A program made the position numbers and the translations under genes. Shown here piece by piece: positions 19,874-32,279 of a stretch of DNA of 44,455 nt (positions are counted from its first letter, which is position 1; each line of letters opens with the position of its first letter). The stretch covers positions 1-44,455 of the forward strand of contig CACFKJ010000004.1 in assembly GCA_902566805.1 (NCBI GenBank), given 5' to 3'. Source of the DNA: an uncultured Pelagibacteraceae bacterium (GTDB lineage: Bacteria; Pseudomonadota; Alphaproteobacteria; Pelagibacterales; Pelagibacteraceae). Under the pieces are notes generated by a model. The model was not told where the DNA came from. It was given only the letters and a program-made list of their open reading frames with translations, and made no database searches.

Positions 19874-22014
19874 TTATTATTAATTTTATCTTTATAAACT
19901 TTGTAATAAGCCTCTTCAAGATTTTCTGTATAAAGTTTAGAGTTAAATAAAGGTTGAGTTTTAATATTTTCAATTATTTTTTCTTTTATTTTTTTTATTT
20001 TATTTTTATCATTACTTAAATTTAATATTAAATTTTTGTATTCTTCATCACTATTTGTAATTAATTCATTTAAATTTATTGCACTTAAAATACTAGATGA
20101 AACTCTACTACTGAATGAATTACCTATTTTTGTCACTACAGGTAGGCCGGTCCATAGTGCATCGCTTGTCGTTGTATGTCCTGTATAAGGGTAGGTATCT
20201 ATGAATAAATCTGCCAAACGATGTCTTCCTAAATGATTAGAATGATTTTCTGGATCGGCAAATATAACCCTATTACTATTTATACCTAATTTTGAAAATT
20301 CATTTTTTAAATTTTTTTTAGTTATTTCGTTATCAGCAAATAACCAAATTATGCTATTTTCTTTTTGCTTTAAAATATCACTCCAAACATTAAGCATTTT
20401 TAAATTAATTTTATATGATCTATTAAAGTTACAAAAAATAAATTTATCTTCAGGTAAATTGTATTCTTTTTTAGTGATTTTTTTATTTGATATTATTTTT
20501 TTATCATCGTTTGGTTGATAACAGTTTGGTAAATTTATTATTTTTTCCGAAAAAAATTTTTTATTTTTTTCATTTATTATAGTATTATCTGCTATAATAT
20601 AATCCATGACATTTGGTCCACAAGTTCCTGGATAACCTAAATAATTTATATGTGTTGGGGCACATCCTTTTGCAAAAATTTTATACCTGTTGTTATTTAC
20701 AAAACCCATAAGATCAATTGCTATGTCAATTTCTAATTCTCTTGACAATTTTGAAATTTCTTGATCATTTTTTTTAAATACATCTATAAATTTATCACAT
20801 GAGTTACTTATCCTTTTTTGATATATATCTCTCTCATTTAATGGATAAAAACTAAAAGCATAAATTTCAAAATTTTCTTTGTTATGCAATTCGAATACTC
20901 TTGAAATCAAATGTGCTGTTGCATGATTTCTAAAATCTGCAGAATAATAACCTAGCCGAATTTTTTTCTTTTTCTTTTTTAAGATCGGTCTAGGAAATAT
21001 TTTAATATATTTATTAAAAGTTACAGCTGCCTTTAATTCTAATTCTGGAGAATCTTCAAAGTGTTGAATAAAAATTGGAAATTCTGTTTTCTCCCCAGTC
21101 TTAGTGAAATCAATCAATTCTTTCTGGTAATTTTCGATATTTTTCCAATCGCAAAGAACTGATTTTAAAATAATTAATGAGTTTAGAAAGTCACTATTTT
21201 TTTTTAGTGAATATGCTTTTTCAAGATCTGATAAAGCTTGCTCATATAATTTAAATTGCCAAGCTATTTGGCCCCTTAAAAAATAGGCTTTTGGAAATTT
21301 TGCCTTTAATTCTATAGCTTTGTTTAAAGATACAATGGCAGCTTTTTTTTGACCTAAATGATTTAGTACAACTGCTTTATTATAATGCATTCTGGTCATA
21401 TTGGGTTCCTGATTAGTTATTATTTCATAGTCAACTAATGCAAGTTCGTACTTTTGATATTTTAAATATAGATCAGTTCTGTTTACCAAAGCTAAAAAAT
21501 AATTATTATTAATCTGTAGTGCTTTGTTGTAGTTATCTAAACTCTTTTCATAATTATCATTAAAGTTATAATAGTTTGCAACATTGAAATATACTTCTGC
21601 ATAGTCTTTTTTTATTTCTATTGCTTTGTCCCAATTTTCCAGGGCTTTTTGATCTTCTCCTAAATTTTCATGAATTATAGCTTTTAAATTAAATAGTTCA
21701 GCCTGATTTTTGTTTAAATTAATTGCTAATTCTAAATTTTTAAGTGCTGCGTCAGATTTTTTTAATCTCTGTAAAATCATAGCCTTTTTAAAAAAATGTT
21801 CATAATTTTTATCGTCAATTTGAATTATAAGATTTGAGTATTTAAGAGCTTCTTCGAAGTTTTCTTTTTTTATATTTATTAAAGTAATTAGATTTAAAGC
21901 TTCTAAACTTTGATTATTATTACTAAGAACAGTTTCACAAATTTTTTTAGCAGCTTCTAAATCGTTGTTATCATAAAAATATTTTGCTGATGATAAATTT
22001 TTATTTATTGCCAT
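19870..22014 (-). CDS. TPR-repeat O-GlcNAc-transferase-like (SPINDLY/OGT, GT41) glycosyltransferase
   Basis: TPRs; KIRLGYYSADFRNHATAHLI, INYLGYPGTCGPNVMDYIIAD, RLADLFIDTYPYTGHTTTSDALWTGLPVVT. Confidence 0.92.
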   Translation of the reverse strand: MAINKNLSSAKYFYDNNDLEAAKKICETVLSNNNQSLEALNLITLINIKKENFEEALKYSNLIIQIDDKNYEHFFKKAMILQRLKKSDAALKNLELAINLNKNQAELFNLKAIIHENLGEDQKALENWDKAIEIKKDYAEVYFNVANYYNFNDNYEKSLDNYNKALQINNNYFLALVNRTDLYLKYQKYELALVDYEIITNQEPNMTRMHYNKAVVLNHLGQKKAAIVSLNKAIELKAKFPKAYFLRGQIAWQFKLYEQALSDLEKAYSLKKNSDFLNSLIILKSVLCDWKNIENYQKELIDFTKTGEKTEFPIFIQHFEDSPELELKAAVTFNKYIKIFPRPILKKKKKKIRLGYYSADFRNHATAHLISRVFELHNKENFEIYAFSFYPLNERDIYQKRISNSCDKFIDVFKKNDQEISKLSRELEIDIAIDLMGFVNNNRYKIFAKGCAPTHINYLGYPGTCGPNVMDYIIADNTIINEKNKKFFSEKIINLPNCYQPNDDKKIISNKKITKKEYNLPEDKFIFCNFNRSYKINLKMLNVWSDILKQKENSIIWLFADNEITKKNLKNEFSKLGINSNRVIFADPENHSNHLGRHRLADLFIDTYPYTGHTTTSDALWTGLPVVTKIGNSFSSRVSSSILSAINLNELITNSDEEYKNLILNLSNDKNKIKKIKEKIIENIKTQPLFNSKLYTENLEEAYYKVYKDKINNN

Positions 22015-22080
22015 TTCAAATCGTTAAATTAATTATAATCTTAAAGTATATTTATTAAAAAAACAGGTTATACTTATTTA

Positions 22081-23412
22081 ATGACAATTTATGCTTTATC
22101 AACCGGTCCTGGTATATCTGGGATGGCAGCCATTCGTATTTCAGGAAAAAAAGCTCGTGAGGTAATTACTAAGCTTACTAAAGGGAAGTTTCCAAGCCCA
22201 AGAGTAGCTACATTAAAAAAAATCAACAAAATCAATACTAATGAATTAATAGATCAGGGCTTAATTTTATGGTTTCCTGCCCCACACAGTTACACAGGTG
22301 AGGATATGGCTGAAATTCATGTACATGGAAGCCTAGCAGTTATTAAGGCTGTTCAGGCTTCAATATCTCAAATTGAAGACTGTAGATTAGCTGAACCAGG
22401 AGAGTTTACGAAAATTGCTTTTCAAAATAATAAAATAAATATACTTCAAGCAGAAAGTATAGGTGATTTAATATCATCAGAGACTGAAATTCAAAGAATG
22501 CAAGCAATAAATATGATGTCAGGAATTAATTCTGAAAAATTTAATTCTTGGAGGAATAGCTTGTTGAAAGTTTTGTCTCATATTGAAGCAAAAATAGATT
22601 TTCCAGAAGAAGAAATAAATGATCAAATTCTAAAAAATATAAAAAAAGAATCAGAAAAAGTACAATCAGAAATTAAAAAAACTTTGGATGACCAAAAAGT
22701 TGGTGAAAGAATTAGAGAGGGTTTTAAAATAGCAATTGTAGGTCCAACGAATGCAGGTAAATCAAGTTTATTAAATTATCTTTCAAAAAGAGAGGCGGCA
22801 ATAGTTTCTGAAAAAGCAGGCACTACTAGAGATGTAATCGAAACACATTTAAATTTAGATGGACTACCTGTGATACTTTCTGATACTGCAGGAATTAGAG
22901 AATCTAAAAATGAAATAGAAAATAAAGGTATAAAATTAGCAATAAAAAAAGCTGAGGATGCAGATCTTAATATCGTTGTTATAGAGCCAAAAAGTGTTTA
23001 TTTTGCTGCCTTTTTGAAAGACTTAATTTCAGATAAATCTATACTTGTTATAAATAAATCAGATTTAGGAATAGATAATATAGTGGATGAATTTAAGAAA
23101 TATAATCCAGTTTTCATATCAATTAAAAATGAAAAAAATATAGAGAATTTAATTTCTAAAATTAAGGATAAATTAAAAAATAAATTTGTTAACGCTGATG
23201 ATATTTTGATTACAAGAGAAAGGCATAGACAAAATTTAGAACAATGTGTGGATCATATAGAGAATTTCAAAAGTAAAACAGAATTAGAAGATTTTGATAA
23301 AGCGGCTGAGGACCTTAGGTTAGCAACTAGAAATTTAGGAATGATAGTTGGAAAGGTAGATGTTGAAGAAATATTAGGATCTATTTTTAGTGAATTTTGT
23401 ATCGGCAAATAA
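22081..23412 (+). CDS. mnmE: tRNA modification GTPase MnmE
   Basis: IYALSTGPGISGMAAIRISG; GPTNAGKSSLLN; C-terminal FCIGK. Confidence 0.98.
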   Translation: MTIYALSTGPGISGMAAIRISGKKAREVITKLTKGKFPSPRVATLKKINKINTNELIDQGLILWFPAPHSYTGEDMAEIHVHGSLAVIKAVQASISQIEDCRLAEPGEFTKIAFQNNKINILQAESIGDLISSETEIQRMQAINMMSGINSEKFNSWRNSLLKVLSHIEAKIDFPEEEINDQILKNIKKESEKVQSEIKKTLDDQKVGERIREGFKIAIVGPTNAGKSSLLNYLSKREAAIVSEKAGTTRDVIETHLNLDGLPVILSDTAGIRESKNEIENKGIKLAIKKAEDADLNIVVIEPKSVYFAAFLKDLISDKSILVINKSDLGIDNIVDEFKKYNPVFISIKNEKNIENLISKIKDKLKNKFVNADDILITRERHRQNLEQCVDHIENFKSKTELEDFDKAAEDLRLATRNLGMIVGKVDVEEILGSIFSEFCIGK

Positions 23413-23487
23413 TACCTGATAATGCTTGCTTTTAGTAGCTTTTAACAGTTTTCTTGTAAAATTTTATATCAATAATAAATTATACTT

Positions 23488-25359
23488 ATGAAAAATGATT
23501 TGACTTTTGATGTTGTAGTAATTGGTGGTGGCCATGCAGGATGTGAAGCTGCAGCAGCTTCGGCTAGACTAGGAGTGAACACTGCTTTATTTACTCATAG
23601 ATTTGATACTATTGGTGAAATGTCTTGTAATCCTGCAATAGGAGGCTTAGGTAAAGGTCATTTAGTAAGAGAAATAGATGCGCTGGATGGTGTTATGGGC
23701 GAAGTAGCCGATAAGTCCGGTATTCAATTTAGACTATTAAACAGAAGCAGAGGTCCAGCCGTTAGAGGGCCAAGAACACAGAGTGACAGATCATTATACA
23801 AAGTATATATGCAAGAAAAACTTGTAAACTACTGTAATTTAAGCATTTTTTCAGACCCTGTAATCAAGTTTAATTTTAATAAAAACGTTATAACTGGCTT
23901 TATTACACAATCTGGTAAAGAAGTAAGGTCAACAATGATTATTTTAACAACTGGCACATTTTTAAATGGATTGATCCATATAGGCGAAAAGAAGACGCCA
24001 GCGGGTAGGTTTAACGAAAAGCCTTCAACAGGATTAAGTGAACAATTAAAAAAATATAATTTTAAAATAGGTAGATTAAAAACTGGTACACCTCCAAGGC
24101 TAGATGCTCGTACAATTAATTTTGAAAACTTAGAAGAACAACATGCAGATGATGATCCTTATTTTTTTTCTTTCTTAACAAAAAAAAATTATAATAAACA
24201 AATTTCATGTCGAATGACTTATACCAACGAAGCTGTTCATAAAATTATTTCCAAAAATATTAAACGAAGCGCTATGTACTCAGGAAGTATTAGGGGAGTT
24301 GGCCCAAGATATTGTCCATCAATAGAAGATAAAATAAAAAAATTTGCAGATAAGCAAAGACATCAAATATTTTTAGAACCAGAGGGGCTTAATGACTTCA
24401 CAATCTATCCAAATGGTATATCAACCTCATTACCATCTGATGTACAGAAAGAAATATGTAGTAAAATCAATGGTTTAGAAAATGTTAAAATATTAAGACC
24501 TGGATACGCTATAGAGTACGATTTTGTTGATCCTAGAGAGCTTTTTTTAACACTCGAGACTAAAAAGATCAAAAATCTTTATCTTGCCGGTCAAATAAAT
24601 GGAACTACTGGATACGAAGAAGCAGCTGCCCAAGGGTTAATAGCTGGAGTTAATGCCGCTCTATCAATTAAGGGAGCAGAACCTTTCATATTGGATAGGT
24701 CCGAAGCATATATTGGTGTAATGATTGATGACCTAGTGACCAAGGGTGTTGCGGAACCTTATAGAATGTTTACATCAAGAGCTGAATACAGACTTTCTCT
24801 TAGATCGGATAATGCAGATTTAAGATTAACCCAAAAGGGTATAGAATTAGGCTTGGTTATGGAAAATAGAAAAAAAATATACAAAGAAAAATTTTTAAAA
24901 TTAAAGCAAATTCAGTCTAAAATGGATAAATTGATGATTACCCCATCAAAAGCATCTAAATATGGAATAAATATAGCTAAAGATGGGATTAGTCGTTCTG
25001 CAACTCAAATATTAGGTCAGAAATCAGTAAATATGAGTAATATTAGAGAAATTTGGCCAGAAATTAAATTTATTTCAAATGAAATAGATGAACAAATACA
25101 AATAAACTCACATTATAAGGGTTATTTAAAGAAACAAAAGGCTGATATTTTGGCTTTTAAAAGAGATGAAAATTTAATAATACCCGAGGACTTAGATTAT
25201 GATAGTTTTTCTGGTCTTTCTAACGAGGTAAAGTCAAAATTTAAGAAAATCAGGCCTAAAACACTCGGCCAGGCCCTACGAATAGATGGAATTACTCCTG
25301 CAGCAGCATATATTTTGTTGTCTCATGTTAAAAGAAGGTCTATTAAGCATATAGCTTGA
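23488..25359 (+). CDS. mnmG: tRNA modification protein MnmG (GidA)
   Basis: [55 protein letters not shown]. Confidence 0.98.
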   Translation: MKNDLTFDVVVIGGGHAGCEAAAASARLGVNTALFTHRFDTIGEMSCNPAIGGLGKGHLVREIDALDGVMGEVADKSGIQFRLLNRSRGPAVRGPRTQSDRSLYKVYMQEKLVNYCNLSIFSDPVIKFNFNKNVITGFITQSGKEVRSTMIILTTGTFLNGLIHIGEKKTPAGRFNEKPSTGLSEQLKKYNFKIGRLKTGTPPRLDARTINFENLEEQHADDDPYFFSFLTKKNYNKQISCRMTYTNEAVHKIISKNIKRSAMYSGSIRGVGPRYCPSIEDKIKKFADKQRHQIFLEPEGLNDFTIYPNGISTSLPSDVQKEICSKINGLENVKILRPGYAIEYDFVDPRELFLTLETKKIKNLYLAGQINGTTGYEEAAAQGLIAGVNAALSIKGAEPFILDRSEAYIGVMIDDLVTKGVAEPYRMFTSRAEYRLSLRSDNADLRLTQKGIELGLVMENRKKIYKEKFLKLKQIQSKMDKLMITPSKASKYGINIAKDGISRSATQILGQKSVNMSNIREIWPEIKFISNEIDEQIQINSHYKGYLKKQKADILAFKRDENLIIPEDLDYDSFSGLSNEVKSKFKKIRPKTLGQALRIDGITPAAAYILLSHVKRRSIKHIA

Positions 25360-26000
25360 TTGATTCGGAAATTATAAAAAACAAAAAATTTTTTTCTTTA
25401 GATGTTTCACGTGAAACCTCAAAAGATCTTATGGAGTACAGTTCTTGTATAATATCTAAAAATAAAGAGATAAATTTAATTAGCTCAAGCACGGAAAAGT
25501 CAATAAATACAAGGCATATTCAGGATAGCGCGCAAACTATTGATTTTATTGATAAAAAAGATATAAAAATTTGTACAGATCTAGGTTCAGGTGCAGGTTT
25601 TCCAGGAATAGTTTTATCAATTTTGATGAAACATAAAAATCCACTATTCAAAGTAATATTTTATGAAAAGAGTTTTCATAAAAGTAATTTTTTAAGAGAA
25701 ATGTCAGAAAAATTTAAATTAAATACAGAAATTAATCAGAAAAATATTTTTAAAGAAAAAGATTTAGAAACAGATGTCATAATTTCTAGAGCATTTAAAC
25801 CATTGCCAAAAATTCTAGAAATAGCGTCAACTAACTTTAAAAACTATAAGTATATAGTCTTATATTTAGGAAAGAGTGGAAAAAAAATTCTTAATGATAC
25901 TTTAAAAAAATGGACATTTGATTATGAACAAAAAAAAAGTTTAACAAATCAAGACTCTCTAATAGTTAAAATTTCAAACATAGAAAAAAAAAATGGATAA
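25356..26000 (+). CDS. rsmG: 16S rRNA (guanine527-N7)-methyltransferase RsmG (GidB)
   Basis: [28 protein letters not shown]; mnmEG-rsmG-parAB order. Confidence 0.95.
   Translation: MIDSEIIKNKKFFSLDVSRETSKDLMEYSSCIISKNKEINLISSSTEKSINTRHIQDSAQTIDFIDKKDIKICTDLGSGAGFPGIVLSILMKHKNPLFKVIFYEKSFHKSNFLREMSEKFKLNTEINQKNIFKEKDLETDVIISRAFKPLPKILEIASTNFKNYKYIVLYLGKSGKKILNDTLKKWTFDYEQKKSLTNQDSLIVKISNIEKKNG
25403..25418. promoter_or_regulatory. parS-like centromere site inside rsmG
   Basis: tgtttcacgtgaaacc: 15 of 16 bases of the palindrome TGTTTCACGTGAAACA; parAB follow directly. Confidence 0.9.
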
Positions 26001-26793
26001 AAAAATTATATCAGTGATAAATCAAAAAGGAGGTGTGGGGAAGACAACAACAGTAATAAACTTAGCAGCAGGATTATCAATGAAAGGTAAAAAAATTTTA
26101 GTAATCGATCTTGACCCTCAAGGAAATGCAACGACTGGACTCGGTTTATCAAACACTGAGAGTTCGGAACAAACTATATACTCAGTTCTCAATGGTAACA
26201 AAAAAATATCTGAGGTAGTGAAAAAAACAAAATTTGAGAATCTAGATTTAATCACTTCTAACGTAGATTTGTCAGGTTTAGAGGTAGAAACAGCAGGAGA
26301 TAGTAGAAGAGCCTTCATGTTGAAGGATGAATTAGCTGCATATTTAAATGATTTTAAAGCATCTTATGATTATGTGCTGATAGACTGCCCACCGTCATTG
26401 AGTTTGTTAACAATAATGGCGCTTGTTTCATCTAACTCCCTTGTAGTTCCACTTCAAACAGAATTTTTTGCTTTAGAGGGCTTAACTCAGCTGATGAAAA
26501 CCATAGACCGTATAAAAAATAATTTAAATCCAGAATTAGCAATTAAAGGAATACTTCTTACGATGTACGATAAAAGAAATAAACTTTCCAGCGAAGTTGA
26601 AAAAGATGCAAGAGAATATTTTAAGGAAAAAGTTTATAGAACAGTTGTTCCTAGAAATGTAAGATTGTCAGAAGCACCTTCGCACGGAGTACCGGTATTG
26701 CTATACGATAAAAACTGCCCTGGCAGTAAATCATATTTCAATTTTACTGAAGAGTTTTTAGATCAAGATAAATATATGGAGACCGCTGCATGA
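25993..26793 (+). CDS. parA: Chromosome partitioning ATPase ParA
   Basis: ISVINQKGGVGKTTTVINLAAGL; LIDLDPQGNATTGLG. Confidence 0.98.
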   Translation: MDKKIISVINQKGGVGKTTTVINLAAGLSMKGKKILVIDLDPQGNATTGLGLSNTESSEQTIYSVLNGNKKISEVVKKTKFENLDLITSNVDLSGLEVETAGDSRRAFMLKDELAAYLNDFKASYDYVLIDCPPSLSLLTIMALVSSNSLVVPLQTEFFALEGLTQLMKTIDRIKNNLNPELAIKGILLTMYDKRNKLSSEVEKDAREYFKEKVYRTVVPRNVRLSEAPSHGVPVLLYDKNCPGSKSYFNFTEEFLDQDKYMETAA

Positions 26794-27641
26794 TAAATCC
26801 TTTTAAGCAAAAAAGAGGTTTGGGAAGAGGTTTATCATCATTAATAGGAGATACATCTTCAAATTCCAAAATAAATAAAATATCAGTAAGCTCAATAACA
26901 AGAAATAAATATCAACCTAGAAAAAATTTTAATAAAGAAAATTTAGAAGATCTCACAAATTCAATTAAAGAACGTGGAATAATCCAACCAATTATAGTTA
27001 GAAAATCTAAAAGCAATGAAAATAAATTTGAAATAGTTGCAGGGGAAAGAAGATGGATTGCTGCTCAAAACGCAGGTTTACATGAGGTTCCAGTAGTAGA
27101 GGTTGATGTTGATGATTTGAAATCCCTTGAATTTGCAATCGTAGAAAATGTTCAAAGACACGATTTAAATCCAGTAGAAGAAGCTCAAGGATACCAAAGA
27201 TTAATAGATGAATTTAATTATGATCAAGAAAAAGTTGCAAAATTTATTGGAAAAAATAGAACACACATTACTAATTGTTTAAGGATATTATCTCTTCCCA
27301 AAGAGGTAATTAATTTAATAGAAGAAGAAAAACTTTCTCAAGGGCATGCAAAAGTTCTTGTCGGTTTAGATAACTCCTATTTTCTTGCTAAGAAAATTAT
27401 TGATAAAAAACTCTCAGTAAGACAAACAGAAAATTTGATTAGAGTGATTAAAAATCCTAAAAGATTTAAATCAATTTCTAAAGATTCAAATATTAAATAT
27501 TTAGAAAACTCTTTGAAAGAAAAATTGGGAATTAATGTATTCATTATTAATAAAAAAAATAATAGAGGCTCAATCAGCTTTGAATATAAAGATTTACAAC
27601 AACTAAATAAGATAATAGAGGTTATTAAGTCTAATTATTAG
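26790..27641 (+). CDS. parB: Chromosome partitioning protein ParB
   Basis: GLGRGLSSLIG; IVAGERRWIAAQNAGL; ENVQRHDLNPVEEA. Confidence 0.98.
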   Translation: MINPFKQKRGLGRGLSSLIGDTSSNSKINKISVSSITRNKYQPRKNFNKENLEDLTNSIKERGIIQPIIVRKSKSNENKFEIVAGERRWIAAQNAGLHEVPVVEVDVDDLKSLEFAIVENVQRHDLNPVEEAQGYQRLIDEFNYDQEKVAKFIGKNRTHITNCLRILSLPKEVINLIEEEKLSQGHAKVLVGLDNSYFLAKKIIDKKLSVRQTENLIRVIKNPKRFKSISKDSNIKYLENSLKEKLGINVFIINKKNNRGSISFEYKDLQQLNKIIEVIKSNY

Positions 27642-28626
27642 TTTTATTAGATATACCAAATATAAAATCAGAGACTATATTTAAAGTATTCATTGTATTA
27701 TTTTTCACTAAATATTCAATGTCGTTAATTTTATAGATTAAATTTTCAATATCATATGCGCTCCAATTCATTAATTGAGTTTTCACAATTTCTTTATCCT
27801 TCCAGAATATAGGTGGTTTATATGTTGAAATTGCCTTATCAACATTGTTATCAATATTTAACTCTTTCTTTATTTTAAAAATTCTTTTCGACTTATTAAG
27901 CATTGTTCTTAAAATTAAAATACAGTCATCATCTGAAAAGTTATTTTGATTTATAATAGCACTTATTCTTTTTTGATTTTTTGCTAAACAATTATCAATT
28001 AATTCGTTTATACTGTAATTTTCTGCAAGATTAGTAATTTTAAAAACTTCTTCGTAAGAAATCTTTCCATTTTTATATGCATAATTATATATTTTATTCA
28101 TTTCATTATTTAAATTAGATCTATCTCCCTGACATCTTTCTACTAAAAAATTAATAACCTCTTGAGATATAGAAATTTTTTTTTCTTTAAAATAATTAGT
28201 AGCTAAAAATGATAAAGTTTTATTTTGATCAGAGTAAAATGGGATACAAATAGTATTTTTTTCTTTTTCAAAAAAATATCTTAATTTAGATCTTTTATCT
28301 AATATTGACGCTATAAATACCATTGTAACATCATCAACATTTGACGATATAAAATCTTCGACTAATTTAAGTATTTTGTCTGAAGTATTAGAAATTATAT
28401 AGAGTTTTTTATCTTCAAAAAAAGATTTGTTTAAAATACTTGAAATAAAATTATTATAATCACTAAAAATTTCGCTTTCATCATATTTAAATACATTATT
28501 TTTAAAATTTGAAGTTAAATTTTCATATATAAATTGGTTTTTGAAACCTCTATTTTCACCATATAATAGATATAAATTAGATTTGGTTGCTTTAAACTTT
28601 TGTAACTCATTGTTCTTGATAATCAT
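27631..28626 (-). CDS. holA: DNA polymerase III delta subunit
   Basis: YLLYGENRGFKNQFI; HolA-like architecture; lptE-leuS neighbourhood. Confidence 0.85.
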   Translation of the reverse strand: MIIKNNELQKFKATKSNLYLLYGENRGFKNQFIYENLTSNFKNNVFKYDESEIFSDYNNFISSILNKSFFEDKKLYIISNTSDKILKLVEDFISSNVDDVTMVFIASILDKRSKLRYFFEKEKNTICIPFYSDQNKTLSFLATNYFKEKKISISQEVINFLVERCQGDRSNLNNEMNKIYNYAYKNGKISYEEVFKITNLAENYSINELIDNCLAKNQKRISAIINQNNFSDDDCILILRTMLNKSKRIFKIKKELNIDNNVDKAISTYKPPIFWKDKEIVKTQLMNWSAYDIENLIYKINDIEYLVKNNTMNTLNIVSDFIFGISNKTNN

Positions 28627-28627
28627 T

Positions 28628-29092
28628 TTAGTTAAGAGAACTTAAAAAAATAGATATATTTCTTGCTATTGTACCTGCTAAATTTTTTCTTATATTATTT
28701 TCATATATACCCAAATCAAATTTACTAGACATAGTATTGTAATTTTTTTTTTCCAAGAAAGTTTTTTTATAAATTTGATTATTAATATCGCTTACTTCTA
28801 TATTTGTTGTTATTTCTATTCTATATGTCTTGGGGTTTCCTTTAGTATCTTTAGAAGTTACATTTCGCGATTCAGAACTACTAATTTTTAAATAATATTT
28901 TTTATCCTTTTCTGGATTATTTCTATAATTTACTAAATTTACTAGTATATTGTCATTTATATTTTTATCTCCATTTTGAGTTATATCTTCTATTGAAAAA
29001 TTAGTTGAGTTATTATTTAGAACTGAACTAAAGCCACAACCAGCTAAAAAAACAAATAATATTAATGTTGTAAATTTATAATTTTTTATCAT
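28628..29092 (-). CDS. lptE: LPS-assembly lipoprotein LptE-like
   Basis: Lipobox LAGCGF; between holA and leuS. Confidence 0.75.
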   Translation of the reverse strand: MIKNYKFTTLILFVFLAGCGFSSVLNNNSTNFSIEDITQNGDKNINDNILVNLVNYRNNPEKDKKYYLKISSSESRNVTSKDTKGNPKTYRIEITTNIEVSDINNQIYKKTFLEKKNYNTMSSKFDLGIYENNIRKNLAGTIARNISIFLSSLN

Positions 29093-31629
29093 TCTGTTAA
29101 AATATTAATTAATCTATTTTTAACAAAAAAAGTTTTTTTAATCTTTTTATTTTGTAAAGCTTTTTTCATTATTTCGTTATCTTTTATTTTACTCAAAAAT
29201 TCTTTCTCATTAATATCAGTATTTTCTCTTATTAAACCTCTTTTTTTACCATCTACCTGTATAACATATTCTATCATTTGCTTTTGTAATAGTGATTTAT
29301 CAACTTCAGGCCATTTTTGTAAATTATCAAATTTTAACTCTTCAAGACATTCTGAGGCAAAGTGTGGAATAATTGGTGATATAACACTAAGAAAATTAAT
29401 GTAGTTCGCTAATAAAATTTTCTTTTCAATTGGTTTATCTAGCTCCTTAGATAAAAAATTATAAACTTCATAAATATTTGCAATAATAACGTTATAGTTG
29501 AATCTATCTAGGTTATTATTAATTTTATGAATAAATTCATTTATTTTATTAGGAATTTCACTTTTGGTTAATTCATTATTTTCATCTAATTTTAATTTGA
29601 TTTTGTTATGCAATGTCCAAAGTTTTTGAATAAATTTATATGATGCTAACATACCTTGCTCTGACCATTGTACATCTTTTTCTGGTGGGCTATCAGATAA
29701 AATAAATAGTCTAACTGCGTCAGCTCCATAATTTAAAATAATTTGTTCTGGATCAATGGTATTTTTTTTTGACTTTGACATTGATTCTGATGGTCCCACA
29801 ATAACTTTATTTTTATTTCCAGATTTTAAGTAAAAATTTTTCCCATCTTTACTTTCTACTTCTTCAGGGCTTAACCAATTATTATTTTCATCTTTATAAG
29901 TTTCGTGACAAACCATACCCTGTGTAAATAAACTTTGAAATGGCTCATAGATATTAAATTCACTATTTTTAAAACTAATAGCTCTCATAAAAAATCTCGA
30001 ATATAAAAGATGTAAAATTGCATGTTCTACTCCACCTATATACTGATCTACTGGCATCCAATAATTAATCTCATCTTTAGTAAAACCATATTTGCCTTCA
30101 TTTGGAGAACAAAATCTTAAATAATACCAGGATGAACAAACAAATGTATCCAAGGTGTCGGTTTCTCTAACAAGTTTTTTTCCATCAATTATTATATTTT
30201 TCCAATTTTTTTGAGCATCTAAAGGGTTTCCTTTTACATTAAGATCAATATTTTCGGGTAATCTCACTGGTAACATTGATTTAGGAATCGGAATACTATT
30301 TCCTTTTTCGTCATAAGCTATTGGTATTGGACAGCCCCAGTATCTTTGTCTTGATACTCCCCAGTCTTTTAACCTATAATTTATTTGTTTTTTACCGAGT
30401 TTTTTTTTCTCTAAAATTTTAATTGTTTCTATTACAGAATTTTCTGGAGCTTCTAGACCATTTAAAAAATCAGAATTTATAATTACTCCTGATCCTGGAT
30501 ATGCTTCTTTATCAACTTCAAAATTTTCTTTTTCGTTCTTTGGTCTTACAACAGTTTTAATTTCTAAGTTATATTTTTTTGCAAAATCAAAATCTCTCTG
30601 ATCGTGAGCCGGACAGCCAAAAACCGCGCCAAACCCATAATCCATCAATACGAAGTTTGCAAAATAAACTGGAACTTTTTGTTTTGGATTTAGAGGATTT
30701 ATTGCAGTTAAATCTGTCTTGAAACCTATTTTTTCTCCAACAGCAATTGCTTCTTCAGTCGTACCAGTTTTAGAACATTCATTTTTAAATGATTTGAAGT
30801 CATCTTTACCCTCATAAAATTTTGAAATTTCATGATCAACAGACAAAGCTATAAATGACAATCCAAAAAGAGTATCAGGTCTTGTTGTGAAACATTTAAT
30901 CTTTTCAACAGCTAAATTTCCCTCAATTTTAAAGTCAATTTCACTACCAAATGATTTTCCTATCCAATTTTTTTGCATAGTTTTAACTTTACTTGGCCAA
31001 TCATTTAATGTTTCAAGACCATCAAGTAAATCTTGTGAAAACTTAGAAATATTAAAGAACCATTGGCTTAATTTTTTTCTTTCTACAATTGCTCCAGATC
31101 TCCAACCTCTTCCATCAATTACCTGTTCATTTGCAAGAACTGTCTCGTCTACAGGATCCCAATTTACATAATTTTCTTTTCTATATACAAGTCCCTTTTC
31201 ATAGAGCTCTAAAAAAAATATTTGTTGATGTTTATAATAATCTTCTGAACATGTAGAAATTTCTCTGTCCCAGTCAATTGACAAACCTAATTTTTTGAGT
31301 TGAGTTTTCATTGTATCAATATTTTTATTTGTCCATTCTTTAGGATCTAACTTGTTTTCTCTAGCAGCATTTTCAGCTGGCATACCAAACGCATCCCAAC
31401 CCATTGGATGAAGAACATTATAACCTTTCATAGATTTATAACGTGCCAAAACATCTCCTATAGTATAATTTCTAACATGCCCCATATGTATTTTTCCTGA
31501 AGGATAAGGAAACATTTCAAGGCAATAAAATTTTTTTTTTGATTTATCTACTTTTGATTTAAATACTTTATTTTTTTGCCAAAACTGTTGCCACTTATCT
31601 TCGACAATTTTAAAATTGTATCTCTCCAT
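29089..31629 (-). CDS. leuS: Leucyl-tRNA synthetase
   Basis: [25 protein letters not shown] (HIGH-type); [13 protein letters not shown] (KMSKS). Confidence 0.98.
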   Translation of the reverse strand: MERYNFKIVEDKWQQFWQKNKVFKSKVDKSKKKFYCLEMFPYPSGKIHMGHVRNYTIGDVLARYKSMKGYNVLHPMGWDAFGMPAENAARENKLDPKEWTNKNIDTMKTQLKKLGLSIDWDREISTCSEDYYKHQQIFFLELYEKGLVYRKENYVNWDPVDETVLANEQVIDGRGWRSGAIVERKKLSQWFFNISKFSQDLLDGLETLNDWPSKVKTMQKNWIGKSFGSEIDFKIEGNLAVEKIKCFTTRPDTLFGLSFIALSVDHEISKFYEGKDDFKSFKNECSKTGTTEEAIAVGEKIGFKTDLTAINPLNPKQKVPVYFANFVLMDYGFGAVFGCPAHDQRDFDFAKKYNLEIKTVVRPKNEKENFEVDKEAYPGSGVIINSDFLNGLEAPENSVIETIKILEKKKLGKKQINYRLKDWGVSRQRYWGCPIPIAYDEKGNSIPIPKSMLPVRLPENIDLNVKGNPLDAQKNWKNIIIDGKKLVRETDTLDTFVCSSWYYLRFCSPNEGKYGFTKDEINYWMPVDQYIGGVEHAILHLLYSRFFMRAISFKNSEFNIYEPFQSLFTQGMVCHETYKDENNNWLSPEEVESKDGKNFYLKSGNKNKVIVGPSESMSKSKKNTIDPEQIILNYGADAVRLFILSDSPPEKDVQWSEQGMLASYKFIQKLWTLHNKIKLKLDENNELTKSEIPNKINEFIHKINNNLDRFNYNVIIANIYEVYNFLSKELDKPIEKKILLANYINFLSVISPIIPHFASECLEELKFDNLQKWPEVDKSLLQKQMIEYVIQVDGKKRGLIRENTDINEKEFLSKIKDNEIMKKALQNKKIKKTFFVKNRLINILTE

Positions 31630-31655
31630 ATTTGAAAATTTAACTTTAGGTTTTT

Positions 31656-32279
31656 TTAATTATCTTTTTTTTTGTTCTTATTACGTCTTTCCTTTTTCTT
31701 AGGAATTCTAACTTCTGGAACTCTTCTATTTTTCTTTTGAATTGCTTTTATTTCAATATCGTATACCGCAGCCTTTTGTAAAATTTTCTTTTTTAATTCT
31801 CCTATTAAAACTCCTTTATTTTCAGATATTGAGCAGTTATCAAATGACTGACATTTTTTTTGAAATACTTTTATGTCCAAAGCATCTACTCTTACTTCGT
31901 TATCTAGAAATCTTACTGATATTTTAACAGATTCTTTTTGTGTATTATTCTCACTATACCAATCAGTAATAATTAGTCCACCACTGTAATTCGCTGTCGC
32001 TAGAGGCATGAAGTCTAAAGTATCTAGTGTAGCTCGCCATAAAGCATTTGATGTTGCAAATTCAAAAGATCCACCACCTTCTTTTTTATTTAAATCCATT
32101 ATTCTAAACCCTCTACCTTCTTCTAAATTTTTTTGTACTCTTGCTTCTGGCTCTGCTGGAAATTCTCTGGCATCCGCAGGGTCCCAAATTTTTCCTCTGC
32201 TTGAACATGAATTTAAGATGATTAAAAAAGATGCAAAAATAGATAAAATTATAAATTTGTAAGAATTCAGTTTTTTCAT
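31656..32279 (-). CDS. DUF3576-like lipoprotein
   Basis: Lipobox [42 protein letters not shown]. Confidence 0.8.
   Translation of the reverse strand: MKKLNSYKFIILSIFASFLIILNSCSSRGKIWDPADAREFPAEPEARVQKNLEEGRGFRIMDLNKKEGGGSFEFATSNALWRATLDTLDFMPLATANYSGGLIITDWYSENNTQKESVKISVRFLDNEVRVDALDIKVFQKKCQSFDNCSISENKGVLIGELKKKILQKAAVYDIEIKAIQKKNRRVPEVRIPKKKERRNKNKKKDN

Noticed and set aside
30887-31171. 94-aa plus-strand ORF
   Set aside because: Antisense to leuS; no recognisable domain.
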